64,000 bases of DNA, taken from the NCBI RefSeq assembly GCF_019039035.1, contig NZ_JAHNZT010000029.1, positions 48,450 through 112,449 on the forward strand. The letters run 5' to 3'. The translations under genes and the position numbers were made by a program. This document shows, piece after piece, positions 10,666 to 17,991 of this stretch. The DNA comes from Citreicoccus inhibens (GTDB lineage Bacteria; Myxococcota; Myxococcia; Myxococcales; Myxococcaceae). Numbering within the stretch: the first letter of the stretch is position 1; each line of letters begins with the position of its first letter. The notes under the pieces are model-generated. The model was not told where the DNA came from. It did not search any database and saw nothing but the letters and a program-made list of their open reading frames with translations.

Positions 10666-11711
10666 GGCGTCCACCTCGCCGGATGCGTGTCCGAGTCCTT
10701 CACCTCCAGCGCAGTCCGAAGCACCACGGCGGCGGCCTGATACAGCTCCTCGGGAATGGGTTCCCCCACGTCGAAATGAACCAGGCTCCGGGCCAGCGGA
10801 ACGTCTCGGATGATGGGGATGCCCAACTCAAGCGCTTCCGCGCGCAAGGCCAGGGCTTCGGATTCACGGCCCTTCGCGACGAGATATGGGGCGTCACACT
10901 CCGCGGCGTCGTAGCGCAATGCGACCGCGATATGCGTGGGATTGATAACCATGGCAGTGGCCTTCTGCACTCCACGTGCCGCGCCGCCCTGCGCAAGCTG
11001 ACGGTGGAGGGCTCTGCGCTGCCCTTTGTTGCGAGGATCTCCCTCACTCTCCTTGTGCTCCCGGCGCACTTCCTCTCGCGACATCATCAACTCCCGACGA
11101 TGCCGCCATCGCGCCAGGAAGTAGTCGAGTAAGCCCAATCCCAACAGCATCCATGCCAGGCGGAGACACAGCCTCGACAGACACTCTCCCAAGAACCTCG
11201 CGCTCCCCAATCCGTCACTCCAGATGGTCCGCAGCGCATCGGCCCCGCTCGAGGCGACTTCACGCCAGACCACGAAGGCGACCAGGGCCGCTGCGCCCAA
11301 TGCCTTGCCCACTTCCAACACCGTGCGCCCGCTGAACAGCCGCTTGAATCCCGCGATGGGATGGACTCGCTCCAGCGTGGGGAGCACATGCGCCGGATTC
11401 ACCTCGAACCCCACCGTCGCCACGGAGACCCCGAGAGCGGCCAGCAGCGCGCCCCCTAGCGCGGGGCCGCTCAGGCTCACGACGAGCCTCACGGCTTCCA
11501 TCCCGACATCCGTTGCCCGCTGCTCCAACAGGAGCCGAGCGGTCCAAGACATCAACTCCGCGCCCCCATCGCGAGCCTGAGACAGAAAACCCAGGAGCCC
11601 ACCCAGTGTCACCGCAGTGGCGGACAACATCCGACTGCGGGGGACCTGCCCCTTGCGGCGTGCTTCTCGCAGTCGTCGGGGTGTCGGCTGCTCCGTCTTC
11701 TCCCCGCTCAC
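10662..11711 (-). CDS. sctU: type III secretion switch protein SctU (FlhB family)
   Basis: 349-residue inner-membrane protein of the export apparatus that switches substrate class. It starts with the typical GEKTEQPTPRRLREARRKGQVPRS segment, has four membrane helices, and its cytosolic domain has the self-cleavage motif NPTH within AMVINPTHIAVALRY, so autocleavage is expected. GTG 11711 overlaps the stop of sctT as GTGA; the frame is open upstream, but that part is inside sctT. Translational coupling with sctT and sctV. Confidence 0.96.
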   Translation of the reverse strand: MSGEKTEQPTPRRLREARRKGQVPRSRMLSATAVTLGGLLGFLSQARDGGAELMSWTARLLLEQRATDVGMEAVRLVVSLSGPALGGALLAALGVSVATVGFEVNPAHVLPTLERVHPIAGFKRLFSGRTVLEVGKALGAAALVAFVVWREVASSGADALRTIWSDGLGSARFLGECLSRLCLRLAWMLLGLGLLDYFLARWRHRRELMMSREEVRREHKESEGDPRNKGQRRALHRQLAQGGAARGVQKATAMVINPTHIAVALRYDAAECDAPYLVAKGRESEALALRAEALELGIPIIRDVPLARSLVHFDVGEPIPEELYQAAAVVLRTALEVKDSDTHPARWTP

Positions 11712-12502
11712 TGAGCCTTCTCCCCTAGCCAGGCCAGTGCCGCTCCACTCGCCATGACGCCCGAAAGCAACCGCTCGCACATGACGCCCACACCAAGCCA
11801 GAGAACCGCTCCCCCGCCCAGGATTCGAAGCGGAGCCCCCAGCTCCTTCAAGTCCACCTGAGCCGCGACGCGCGAGGCCATCCCGAGAAAACAGTCCACC
11901 GCCAACACCGCAGCGGCAACCGGTGCACCTACCGCCAGCCCCGTCGTCATGGCCGCCCCGACCCAGGTCGCAACCCGCACGGCGACCACCTCCGTCGGCA
12001 CGAAGGCGCCCAACCGCACGACGCCAAAGCCTCGGATCAATCCGGAGAGCACGAGCGGGAAGGCACTCCCAGACACCACGAGCGCAAGCAGCAGGTTGTA
12101 GAGCCCCTCTCCCGAGGCTGCCTCGCGACTTCCCGCCACAGGCAGGCTCGCTTCCGCGGATGTTCCCCGGACGAGATCGACCATGCGCCCCGCCATCCGA
12201 GCAGAGTCGAACGGCAATGCGGCCACCAACCCCATCACCGAGCCCATGACGAACTCCCGCACCACGAGCGCGCCCAACTCGAAGGGTGTCTCAACGACCT
12301 GCGGCAAGCGCACCCCTGCTTCGACATGCAGGAACAACGAGAGCGCCAGCACCAGGGCCAGCTTCACGGACGTGGGGGCGGCCTGACCTCCGAGCAGTGG
12401 ACATAGAAAGGAGATGGGAATGAGCCGTGACGCACACAGCGCCACCGCGACGAGGTGTGGCGCCAGCTCCGTCAGAGATTCGTCCCACATCGAGGGGCTC
12501 AC
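11708..12502 (-). CDS. sctT: type III secretion export protein SctT (FliR family)
   Basis: 264-residue, highly hydrophobic protein of the SctRST core, the helical export-gate assembly in the inner membrane. Family features are RLIPISFLCPLLGG near the N-terminus, LVVREFVMGSVMGLVAALPFDSARMAGRMVD in the middle, and VAAAVLAVDCFLGMASRVAAQVDL. GTG 12502 forms a GTGA overlap with the sctS stop; ATG at 12490 is an alternative. Length and position between sctS and sctU fit the family. Confidence 0.93.
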   Translation of the reverse strand: MSPSMWDESLTELAPHLVAVALCASRLIPISFLCPLLGGQAAPTSVKLALVLALSLFLHVEAGVRLPQVVETPFELGALVVREFVMGSVMGLVAALPFDSARMAGRMVDLVRGTSAEASLPVAGSREAASGEGLYNLLLALVVSGSAFPLVLSGLIRGFGVVRLGAFVPTEVVAVRVATWVGAAMTTGLAVGAPVAAAVLAVDCFLGMASRVAAQVDLKELGAPLRILGGGAVLWLGVGVMCERLLSGVMASGAALAWLGEKAQ

Positions 12503-12768
12503 AGCGACACCTCCGCGATGAGCATCAGGAGCTGCTGGGTGAAGCGAACGAGCTGCGCCGCGATCCACGGACCCGCGAGGACCAGCGCCACCACGGCCGC
12601 GCCCAGTTTGGGAACCACCGAGAGCGTGCTCTCCTGGATCTGCGTCGTGGCCTGAAAAAGGCTCGCCGCGAATCCCACCACCAAGCTCGCGCCAATCGGA
12701 GGCAACGAGGCCAGCACCATCAACAGCAATGCCTCGCGTCCCAGGGTGAGGAGCATGTCTTGGGTCAT
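12499..12768 (-). CDS. sctS: type III secretion export protein SctS (FliQ family)
   Basis: 89-residue two-helix membrane protein of the export gate. It starts MTQDMLLTLGREALLLMVLASLPPIGASLVVG and ends with the second helix KLGAAVVALVLAGPWIAAQLV, as in FliQ. The ATG is one base after the sctR stop, so translation is probably coupled. Length is as expected for the family (about 88-90). Confidence 0.94.
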   Translation of the reverse strand: MTQDMLLTLGREALLLMVLASLPPIGASLVVGFAASLFQATTQIQESTLSVVPKLGAAVVALVLAGPWIAAQLVRFTQQLLMLIAEVSL

Positions 12769-12769
12769 G

Positions 12770-13495
12770 TCACCGATACCCCAAGATGAGTCCACGCGAG
12801 AGCAACGCCCAGCCGTCCACCGCGACGAAAAGCAGAATCTTGAAGGGCAGACTCACCTGACTGGGGGACAGGGTCTGCATCCCCAAGGCGAGGAGCACAT
12901 TGGCAATGACCATGTCCAAGACAAGGAAGGGGAGGAAGACAATGAAGCCAATCTCAAAGGCTTCCTTCAGCTCCGTGATGACGAAGGCTGGAATGATGAC
13001 GAACGCGTCTTCTTCCTTCACGTGAGAGGCCTCCTCGGGAGGCCGCAGCTCGCGCGCGAGGTCCGCGAAGCGGGCACGCTCCTCCGCGCTGCCATGCTTC
13101 AGCAGAAAGGCCCTCAGGGGCTCGGTGACCCGAGCCGCCGTGTCCAAGACCTCAGTGCCAGAGTCCACGTCGCGATAAGCGGCCCGCCCCACGTCGTACA
13201 TGCGCTCCGCAACGGGCGCCATGATGTGCCCTGTCAGGACCGCGGCCAGCCCTGTCAGGACCAAGGTAGGCGGTGCCTGCTGCGTTCCCATCGCCGAGCG
13301 CGCCAGGGACAACACCACCGCGATCTTCGAGAAGCTCGTCAGCATCAAGACCGCGAAGGGCAGCAACGACATGAGCGCGAGCAACCCCATCATCGCCACG
13401 GGGTTTCCCGCGTAGGACATCTGCGACAGTGACGCGCCTGCCCCGAATGAGGCCGTGGGCAACAGCAGCGCCAGTCCGGTCAGCAACCGCCCCAT
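12770..13495 (-). CDS. sctR: type III secretion export protein SctR (FliP family)
   Basis: 241-residue inner-membrane protein; five copies form the core of the SctRST gate. Visible motifs: LLPFAVLMLTSFSKIAVVLSLARSAMGTQQAPP near the N-terminus, FVITELKEAFEIGFIVFLPFLVLDMVIANVLLALGM in the second half and LPFKILLFVAVDGWALLSRGLI at the end. An N-terminal signal-like segment (LLTGLALLLPTASFGAGA) is typical of FliP. The ATG at 13495 overlaps the preceding stop as TGATG; the frame is open further upstream only inside the preceding gene. Confidence 0.96.
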   Translation of the reverse strand: MGRLLTGLALLLPTASFGAGASLSQMSYAGNPVAMMGLLALMSLLPFAVLMLTSFSKIAVVLSLARSAMGTQQAPPTLVLTGLAAVLTGHIMAPVAERMYDVGRAAYRDVDSGTEVLDTAARVTEPLRAFLLKHGSAEERARFADLARELRPPEEASHVKEEDAFVIIPAFVITELKEAFEIGFIVFLPFLVLDMVIANVLLALGMQTLSPSQVSLPFKILLFVAVDGWALLSRGLILGYR

Positions 13496-13923
13496 CACGC
13501 CACCACCTTGGGGAAACCACGGCGGTATCGCGAGCGCCACAGGAGGGGCAGCGACCGCGTGAAGGGGCGCGGCTTCTTCGTCTCGCGAATCTCCGCGAAG
13601 GACTCCCCGTGCACCACCAGATAGCCACGCCCATCCACCTCCACCAAGGCCAGACCACAGCGCTGAGACAACCCTGCCCTCGACACCACCGTCATGCGTG
13701 ATGGGGGCACCACGCCAGGCCCCACCATCGCGCGCCGCCGCCACCACCACCAACCCAGCGCCCCCACCAGCGAGCCCCCCAGAAGCCCTCGCGCCAGCGT
13801 CACCGCTGACACGCCTCCACCCAAGGGTGCGGCAGCCAGCAGACCCAGCATGAGCGCGACCGCCCACATCATCCGCGTCCGAATTGGAAGCGATGCCATC
13901 CATTCACGCACGTCCCACCTCAT
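13495..13923 (-). CDS. FliO-like membrane protein in the T3SS locus
   Basis: 142-residue protein with two hydrophobic segments (about 19-33 and 40-62) followed by a basic WWWWRRR stop-transfer. Its soluble part has MTVVSRAGLSQRCGLALVEVDGRGYLVV, resembling the FliO pattern of a short beta domain after one membrane helix. FliO assists FliP (SctR) assembly in flagella and is normally absent from injectisomes. The gene sits exactly where fliO lies in flagellar operons, between the sctQ (fliM/N) and sctR (fliP) equivalents, with ATGA and TGATG overlaps on both sides. The assignment rests on topology, motif and position; remote homology should be tested. Confidence 0.72.
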   Translation of the reverse strand: MRWDVREWMASLPIRTRMMWAVALMLGLLAAAPLGGGVSAVTLARGLLGGSLVGALGWWWWRRRAMVGPGVVPPSRMTVVSRAGLSQRCGLALVEVDGRGYLVVHGESFAEIRETKKPRPFTRSLPLLWRSRYRRGFPKVVA

Positions 13924-15068
13924 GGCAGCAGCGCGAGGATGCGGGCACCGACCTCGCCCTCGATATCAACCAACTCCGCTCGCGCCACCGCGCGCTCCCC
14001 CACGCGCAGCAACACCGGGTCACTCGCGTTGATGTGCAGCGGAACCAGGACCCCCGGCCGCATCCCCATCAACTCCGTCAGCGGCAACATCACGCGGGCC
14101 AGCTCAATCTCCACATCCACGGGGAGCGGGGGCATTCCCTCGCTCGACTCACTGACTGCGGCCATGTCCAACTCCTGGGGTGACGCGCCCGAATGAGCGC
14201 GGTTCAACGAGAAACCATCCGACTGGAACGAACCGCTCAGGAAGAACCCCGACGTGAGGAGGCGTCCGGGACCTCGGAGGTGGCCCGCCTCGCGGTGCAC
14301 ACCTTCGAAGACGATGACGTCACCACTTCGCAGGGTCTCCAGTGCGCCCGGGGAGAGCCGGCTCCGACCCGCGCGGCATCGCGCGGGCACCGCCAACGAC
14401 AGCCACTGCGGCAGAGGCTCCCGCCCAGGCCCCTGTGGCAGGGTTTGAAGCGCGACCTGAAGCGAGTGCGCCGGCAACACGAAGCGCGCACCGCCCACGA
14501 CGTCTCCCAGCCGGACACGCAGCGCGATGCCTACGTGACGCCGACGCGATTCCATCCGCGCCACCACGGCCTCTCCGCGCGTCGACACCGCCAGCAGCCG
14601 AGGCCCCAGCAAGTCATGGAGCGAGCCCTGCGCTCGCGTCGCCGAAAGAACCGCGAGCAAGAGGAACACCAGCGTGGACTCCTCCAGGCGGGTGAGGGAG
14701 TCCAACGGCACAGCTCGACGACCCGCTCCCGCCAACCTCCCCAGCGCGGAGAACACCAGCGCGGGCTCCAGCTCCAACACCGCCACTCCGCCCACCGCGG
14801 ACAGCTCCAGCACCGCGAAGACATTCCCGGTCCCAAGCCCCGTGGCTGGGACGAGCGCCGATTCCAACACCCGTGCCTCCGCGGTGACCTCGACGTCCAG
14901 CTCTCGCGTCAGCGCCTCACACGCGACACGCAATGCGGCATCCCCGAATGCAGCCACATCGGGGCGCTGAGACAGGATTTGATGCGCGCGGGTGAGCTTG
15001 CGCATGGCCAGCCAACTCGGACGCGCGTTGCGCTGGGATGCAGAGGAGGCACGAAGCGGATTCGTCAT
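13920..15068 (-). CDS. sctQ: type III secretion C-ring/sorting platform protein SctQ
   Basis: About 382-residue cytosolic protein of the sorting platform. The C-terminal 75 residues form a SpoA (FliN-type) domain (PLPVDVEIELARVMLPLTEL...VLLRVGERAVARAELVDIEGEVGARIL). A second, weaker SpoA-like segment (LPQWLSLAVPARCRAG...GDVIVFEG) precedes it, as in YscQ. The N-terminus is basic (RNARPSWLAMRKLTRAHQ). ATG 15068 is the likely start; GTG 15083 adds five residues; neither has a clear ribosome site. A hairpin lies in the 120-base spacer before it, the only sizeable gap in the T3SS run. Confidence 0.88.
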   Translation of the reverse strand: MTNPLRASSASQRNARPSWLAMRKLTRAHQILSQRPDVAAFGDAALRVACEALTRELDVEVTAEARVLESALVPATGLGTGNVFAVLELSAVGGVAVLELEPALVFSALGRLAGAGRRAVPLDSLTRLEESTLVFLLLAVLSATRAQGSLHDLLGPRLLAVSTRGEAVVARMESRRRHVGIALRVRLGDVVGGARFVLPAHSLQVALQTLPQGPGREPLPQWLSLAVPARCRAGRSRLSPGALETLRSGDVIVFEGVHREAGHLRGPGRLLTSGFFLSGSFQSDGFSLNRAHSGASPQELDMAAVSESSEGMPPLPVDVEIELARVMLPLTELMGMRPGVLVPLHINASDPVLLRVGERAVARAELVDIEGEVGARILALLP

Positions 15069-15142
15069 GGACTTGGGCGCCACGGCAATGCACGGGCACG
15101 GCCAACACGGTCGCGAGTGGAATCAGGCGGTTTCGAGAGAGA

Positions 15143-15163
15143 GGCATCCGCGAGACGGATGCC
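15143..15163 (-). other. hairpin inside the T3SS transcript
   Basis: GGCATCCG (15143-15150) and CGGATGCC (15156-15163) form an 8-bp stem with a five-base loop in the gap between orf156 and sctQ. On the minus strand it is followed by CTCTCTCTCG. It could be a partial terminator or an mRNA processing/stability site that lowers expression of the downstream genes. Confidence 0.4.
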
Positions 15164-15191
15164 GAGTACGCGGAGTCGGACGCTCCGCGGG

Positions 15192-15662
15192 TCAGCGCGT
15201 CGCCTCGCGAATGAGTCGCGCCGCGAGCGCCTCCATTCCCGGTGCGTCGCCCGGGGATGACGCCTCGAGCGCCTGACCTGGAAAGAGGCTGCGGTGATAC
15301 GGCGGCAGGGCCCGGTAGAGCGCCTTCCGTAGACAGCCGCTGGCGGAGGCCATCACCGCGCGCAGGCGGTCCGCCGCGTCTTCTCGCTCACCGAACGCCA
15401 GGGAGAGCCTCGCTTGACGGCGCGCCGAAGGCAGTTGGGCGACCTCCGTCAACAAGCCCCTGGCCCGCTCGGCCTCCGCCGCGACCAATCCGTCCAGTAA
15501 CTCCCAGGCGCGTTCCCGCCCCAGCACGTGAATCACCAGGACGCAACGCTCCAATGGGAGGAACAACGGGTCAGCAGTCTTCGGCTCCGCCTGCCCCGAA
15601 GCCGGAGCAGCCACTGTCTTCCTCACGGGCCGTGAGGCCCGACCCGCTCGCGTCACATCCAT
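15192..15662 (-). CDS. T3SS-associated protein of unknown function (SctK position)
   Basis: 156-residue predicted soluble protein. No family motif was recognised. The first 25 residues are basic and Ala/Pro-rich; the remainder is predicted helical with a conserved-looking core (PLERCVLVIHVLGRERAWELL and GCLRKALYRALPPYHRSLFP). It lies directly after sctJ, the place of sctK in Yersinia-type operons (sctJ-sctK-sctL), so a sorting-platform adaptor or stator is a reasonable guess but unproven. ATG 15662 lies ten bases after sctJ. Confidence 0.78.
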   Translation of the reverse strand: MDVTRAGRASRPVRKTVAAPASGQAEPKTADPLFLPLERCVLVIHVLGRERAWELLDGLVAAEAERARGLLTEVAQLPSARRQARLSLAFGEREDAADRLRAVMASASGCLRKALYRALPPYHRSLFPGQALEASSPGDAPGMEALAARLIREATR

Positions 15663-15672
15663 GCGGAGGCCC

Positions 15673-16464
15673 TCATGTGGCCTTGCGCGGTGTGACCGGC
15701 GTCAGCACCGGGCGCGGGGAGGCGGTTGGCTCGCTCCGCATCCGATGGTGCCTCAACTTCAGCGTCACCAGCACCAAGGCCACGGCCAACACGGTGAGGA
15801 CCACGCCAAGAATTGCGAGCAGAATCCGCAGGCGCGCCACCGGAGAGGCTCGCGGATGCGCCACCGGCATCACTCGGGTCGTCACTTCATCCACGAGCAG
15901 GGACACCCCATCCGGCGAGAGGCCCTCCACACCACCTGCGAGGAGCGTCTTGAGGGACTCGGTGGACTGGCGCAAATGCGCGGCGCGACCAGGCTCGGCC
16001 CGCAGCATGGCCGCGGCCTTCGACGCGGACACCGGTTGACCCGAGCGAGGTGGCGCAGGCAACACCAGATGCACTCGCGCCAGCAGGACACCGTCCACGG
16101 TTTGCAGCGTCTTCTCCAACTCACGCTCCATCACCCGCGTTCGACAGACCTGCTCCTCCGTGGGCGTGCGCACCAGTCCACTGCCCCCGAACACGTCACA
16201 GCCCGACTCCTCGGGCGGGCGCGGCAATCCCAGCTCGGCCAGGATGCGAACGGCGTCGGAGGCATGCTCGTCCTCGACCTCCACGGACCAGGAGGGCTTC
16301 TTGCCCCCTTCCGCGACCTTGCGCGCATCGAGCCCTCGCTCGATGAGCACCGTCTGAAGCAAGTTGGCCTGCCGCTCATCCAGACCATGTTGAATCTGCT
16401 CACGACAGGCCGAGATGCCCTGAAGACAGAACAGGAGCAGCGCGGCTCGACACAGGAAACGCAT
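15673..16464 (-). CDS. sctJ: type III secretion inner-membrane ring lipoprotein SctJ
   Basis: 263-residue periplasmic lipoprotein forming the inner-membrane ring (YscJ/PrgK/FliF-related). Lipobox ISAC with the lipidated cysteine at 20; YscJ core (QANLLQTVLIERGLDARK... VEDEHASDAVRILAELGLPR; RVMERELEKTLQTVDGVLLARVHLVLP); C-terminal membrane helix (about 218-240) followed by a basic cytosolic tail. Being a lipoprotein with one C-terminal helix is typical of injectisomes rather than flagellar FliF. Lies between the sctI-like gene and orf156. Confidence 0.95.
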   Translation of the reverse strand: MRFLCRAALLLFCLQGISACREQIQHGLDERQANLLQTVLIERGLDARKVAEGGKKPSWSVEVEDEHASDAVRILAELGLPRPPEESGCDVFGGSGLVRTPTEEQVCRTRVMERELEKTLQTVDGVLLARVHLVLPAPPRSGQPVSASKAAAMLRAEPGRAAHLRQSTESLKTLLAGGVEGLSPDGVSLLVDEVTTRVMPVAHPRASPVARLRILLAILGVVLTVLAVALVLVTLKLRHHRMRSEPTASPRPVLTPVTPRKAT

Positions 16465-16476
16465 GCGAGGAGTTCC

Positions 16477-16953
16477 TCAAATCTGGGTCTGGAGGACTTG
16501 CTTGACGCCGCTCGTGGCCTTCTCGACAACCTTGCCCGCGAGATCGAGTTCCTGACTCGCGCGGTAGACTCGCGCTTGAAGTCCCAGCAACTCGGTGGCG
16601 GTGAAGGTGCGGCCGGACTCGGCCAGCCTCAGGACGTGGTCCAATTGCTTGCGCGCCTGATCGACGCCGTCCAACACCTGAGCCACATGCTGTGCTCGCG
16701 CGGACTGAACCGAGTCCACTCCTGTGTTGGACTTCGCGCCCTCCACCACGGCGCATGCCTTGCGCGTGTCTTCCACGCGTGACGGACTCCGCGCGGGCTC
16801 CGCGGCGACCGCGCCCTCTCGCGGTCCCGAGGCGCGTGAGGGTCCCGGGCTCCTCGGCACCTCCCGCGCACCGTCCAGCGCGTCCCGAAACGACGCTCTC
16901 GGCGAGACTCCCGCGGCCCCAGTTCCCGCGGGCCCCAGCTTGTCGATGCCCAT
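16477..16953 (-). CDS. sctI: type III secretion inner-rod protein SctI
   Basis: 158-residue protein. The C-terminal 55 residues match the YscI/PrgJ inner-rod family: RTFTATELLGLQARVYRASQELDLAGKVVEKATSGVKQVL ending in QTQI, the amphipathic helix that joins the needle base to the export gate. The N-terminal 90 residues are Pro/Ser/Arg-rich and variable, longer than in most SctI proteins. It is read just after orf153 and before sctJ. The identification rests on the conserved C-terminal motif and the neighbourhood. Confidence 0.86.
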   Translation of the reverse strand: MGIDKLGPAGTGAAGVSPRASFRDALDGAREVPRSPGPSRASGPREGAVAAEPARSPSRVEDTRKACAVVEGAKSNTGVDSVQSARAQHVAQVLDGVDQARKQLDHVLRLAESGRTFTATELLGLQARVYRASQELDLAGKVVEKATSGVKQVLQTQI

Positions 16954-16960
16954 GGGTGCC

Positions 16961-17422
16961 TCAGCGGATGTTGTTGATGGCCGCCTTCGCGGAGTCGTGG
17001 CGGACCTTCATGATGTTGGAGATGGCGTTGTGCTCGCGGCTCTCCTGCTGCATCTCGTTCTGGAGCTGGAGGTAGGCCATGTTGAACTTCTGGCCCTCCG
17101 CGTTCATGAGCTTCTGGGCCTCCATCAGGTCCCACGCATCGCCCTGTCCCGCGCCGCTGCCCCCCACACTCGCGCCGCCCTTCACCGGCACCGTCGTCGA
17201 CCCCACGGACGAGGCGACACCTGAGGCCACGACCGAACTCACACTGGAGATGGCCGCGCTCGTGATGGGGCCCCCCGGAATCATCCCGCCCACGAGCCCC
17301 GCCCCCGTGCGGACGACTTCGCGCGCGGCTCGCGCGAGGGTGGGACCGAACTCACTTCGCGGCGTCTGCCGAGCAACGGTCTGGGTGATGGTCAGCGAGG
17401 GAAGTGCATGGGTTGAGTCCAA
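16961..17422 (-). CDS. first gene of the T3SS transcript, possible needle- or filament-like protein
   Basis: 153-residue protein of unknown family. The frame is open to 17671, but the upstream part is Arg-rich and unlike a protein. TTG at 17422 is preceded by GGAGA with a seven-base spacer, so it is the preferred start. Layout: a short Thr/Gln-rich N-terminus, a Gly/Ser/Ala/Val-rich hydrophobic middle (about 37-75), and a helical C-terminus rich in Met/Gln/Asn (EAQKLMN... ISNIMKVRHDSAKAAINNIR). The end resembles the amphipathic C-terminal helices of needle or filament subunits, but I cannot assign it. It is followed by sctI after seven bases. Confidence 0.68.
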   Translation of the reverse strand: MDSTHALPSLTITQTVARQTPRSEFGPTLARAAREVVRTGAGLVGGMIPGGPITSAAISSVSSVVASGVASSVGSTTVPVKGGASVGGSGAGQGDAWDLMEAQKLMNAEGQKFNMAYLQLQNEMQQESREHNAISNIMKVRHDSAKAAINNIR

Positions 17423-17427
17423 GGGAT

Positions 17428-17433
17428 GTCTCC
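17428..17433 (-). promoter_or_regulatory. ribosome binding site deciding a TTG start
   Basis: GGAGAC on the minus strand, six bases before TTG 17422. No ATG or GTG in the frame has a comparable site, so it sets the start of the first T3SS gene. Confidence 0.5.
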
Positions 17434-17457
17434 GGCGATGGGTCGCCGCGGGCTCAA

Positions 17458-17473
17458 TCCAATGGGCATGCCA
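17458..17473 (-). promoter_or_regulatory. sigma-54-like promoter candidate of the T3SS locus
   Basis: On the minus strand TGGCATG, four bases, TTGGA. The -24 half matches the sigma-54 consensus TGGCAYG; the -12 half reads TTGG instead of TTGC. Transcription would start about 25 bases before the TTG start at 17422. Myxobacteria use sigma-54 extensively, but the -12 mismatch makes this tentative. Confidence 0.33.
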
Positions 17474-17649
17474 GCCGCCAAGCCGTGGGAATGACAGGCG
17501 GAACCACCTGCGGCGACGAGACGCGCCGCTCTCACCTCGGAGAAGGCGTCCGCCCACGTGGACGGAGCAAGGACTGCTCGAAAACTTGCCTCCCGCCCGA
17601 GCTGCTCCAGAGTTGTCGCACCCTGTCGCTCGCGAAGGAGAGAGACCCG

Positions 17650-17976
17650 GTGATGACCTCCCCTGGTGCACCCAGCACGGCCGAACGCTTCCACCCTCGC
17701 GTCGAGGCCAATCTCCCCGTCAAGGTGCTCCTCTCCGGGCGCACCGTGTCGGCTCAGGCGCGTGACGTGTCCATGGCCGGCCTGTTCCTGCTCGCCCACG
17801 CGGCGGAGACGCAGCACACGCTCACCATCGCCTTGCCCCTGCCGGGTGACCGAGAGCTCGTCACCACGTGCGAGATTCGCCGGCGCGAGGTGGATGGCGT
17901 GGCCCTGGAGTTCGGTCCCCTGGACTGGGACGACCTCATCGCCCTGGCGCGCTTCCTTCACCCGCGCCTGCCCTGA
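17650..17976 (+). CDS. PilZ domain protein
   Basis: About 108-residue single-domain cytosolic PilZ protein, a likely cyclic di-GMP receptor. Both binding motifs are present: RxxxR as RFHPR (about 13-17) and DxSxxG as DVSMAG (about 39-44). The GTG at 17650 has AAGGAG nine bases upstream; ATG 17653 follows immediately. It is divergent from the T3SS transcript, sharing a 227-base intergenic region, and converges with the receiver gene. A role in controlling the T3SS is possible from position only. Confidence 0.9.
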   Translation: MMTSPGAPSTAERFHPRVEANLPVKVLLSGRTVSAQARDVSMAGLFLLAHAAETQHTLTIALPLPGDRELVTTCEIRRREVDGVALEFGPLDWDDLIALARFLHPRLP

Positions 17977-17991
17977 GCGGAACGCGAGCGG

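Noticed and set aside
13496..13903. Upstream extension of the sctR frame
   Set aside because: It lies in another frame over the FliO-like gene and is Gly/Ala/Arg-rich; SctR family sequence begins at 13495.
17423..17671. Upstream extension of the first T3SS gene (orf153)
   Set aside because: Arg/Ser-rich, overlaps the divergent PilZ promoter region; the TTG with a ribosome site at 17422 is better.
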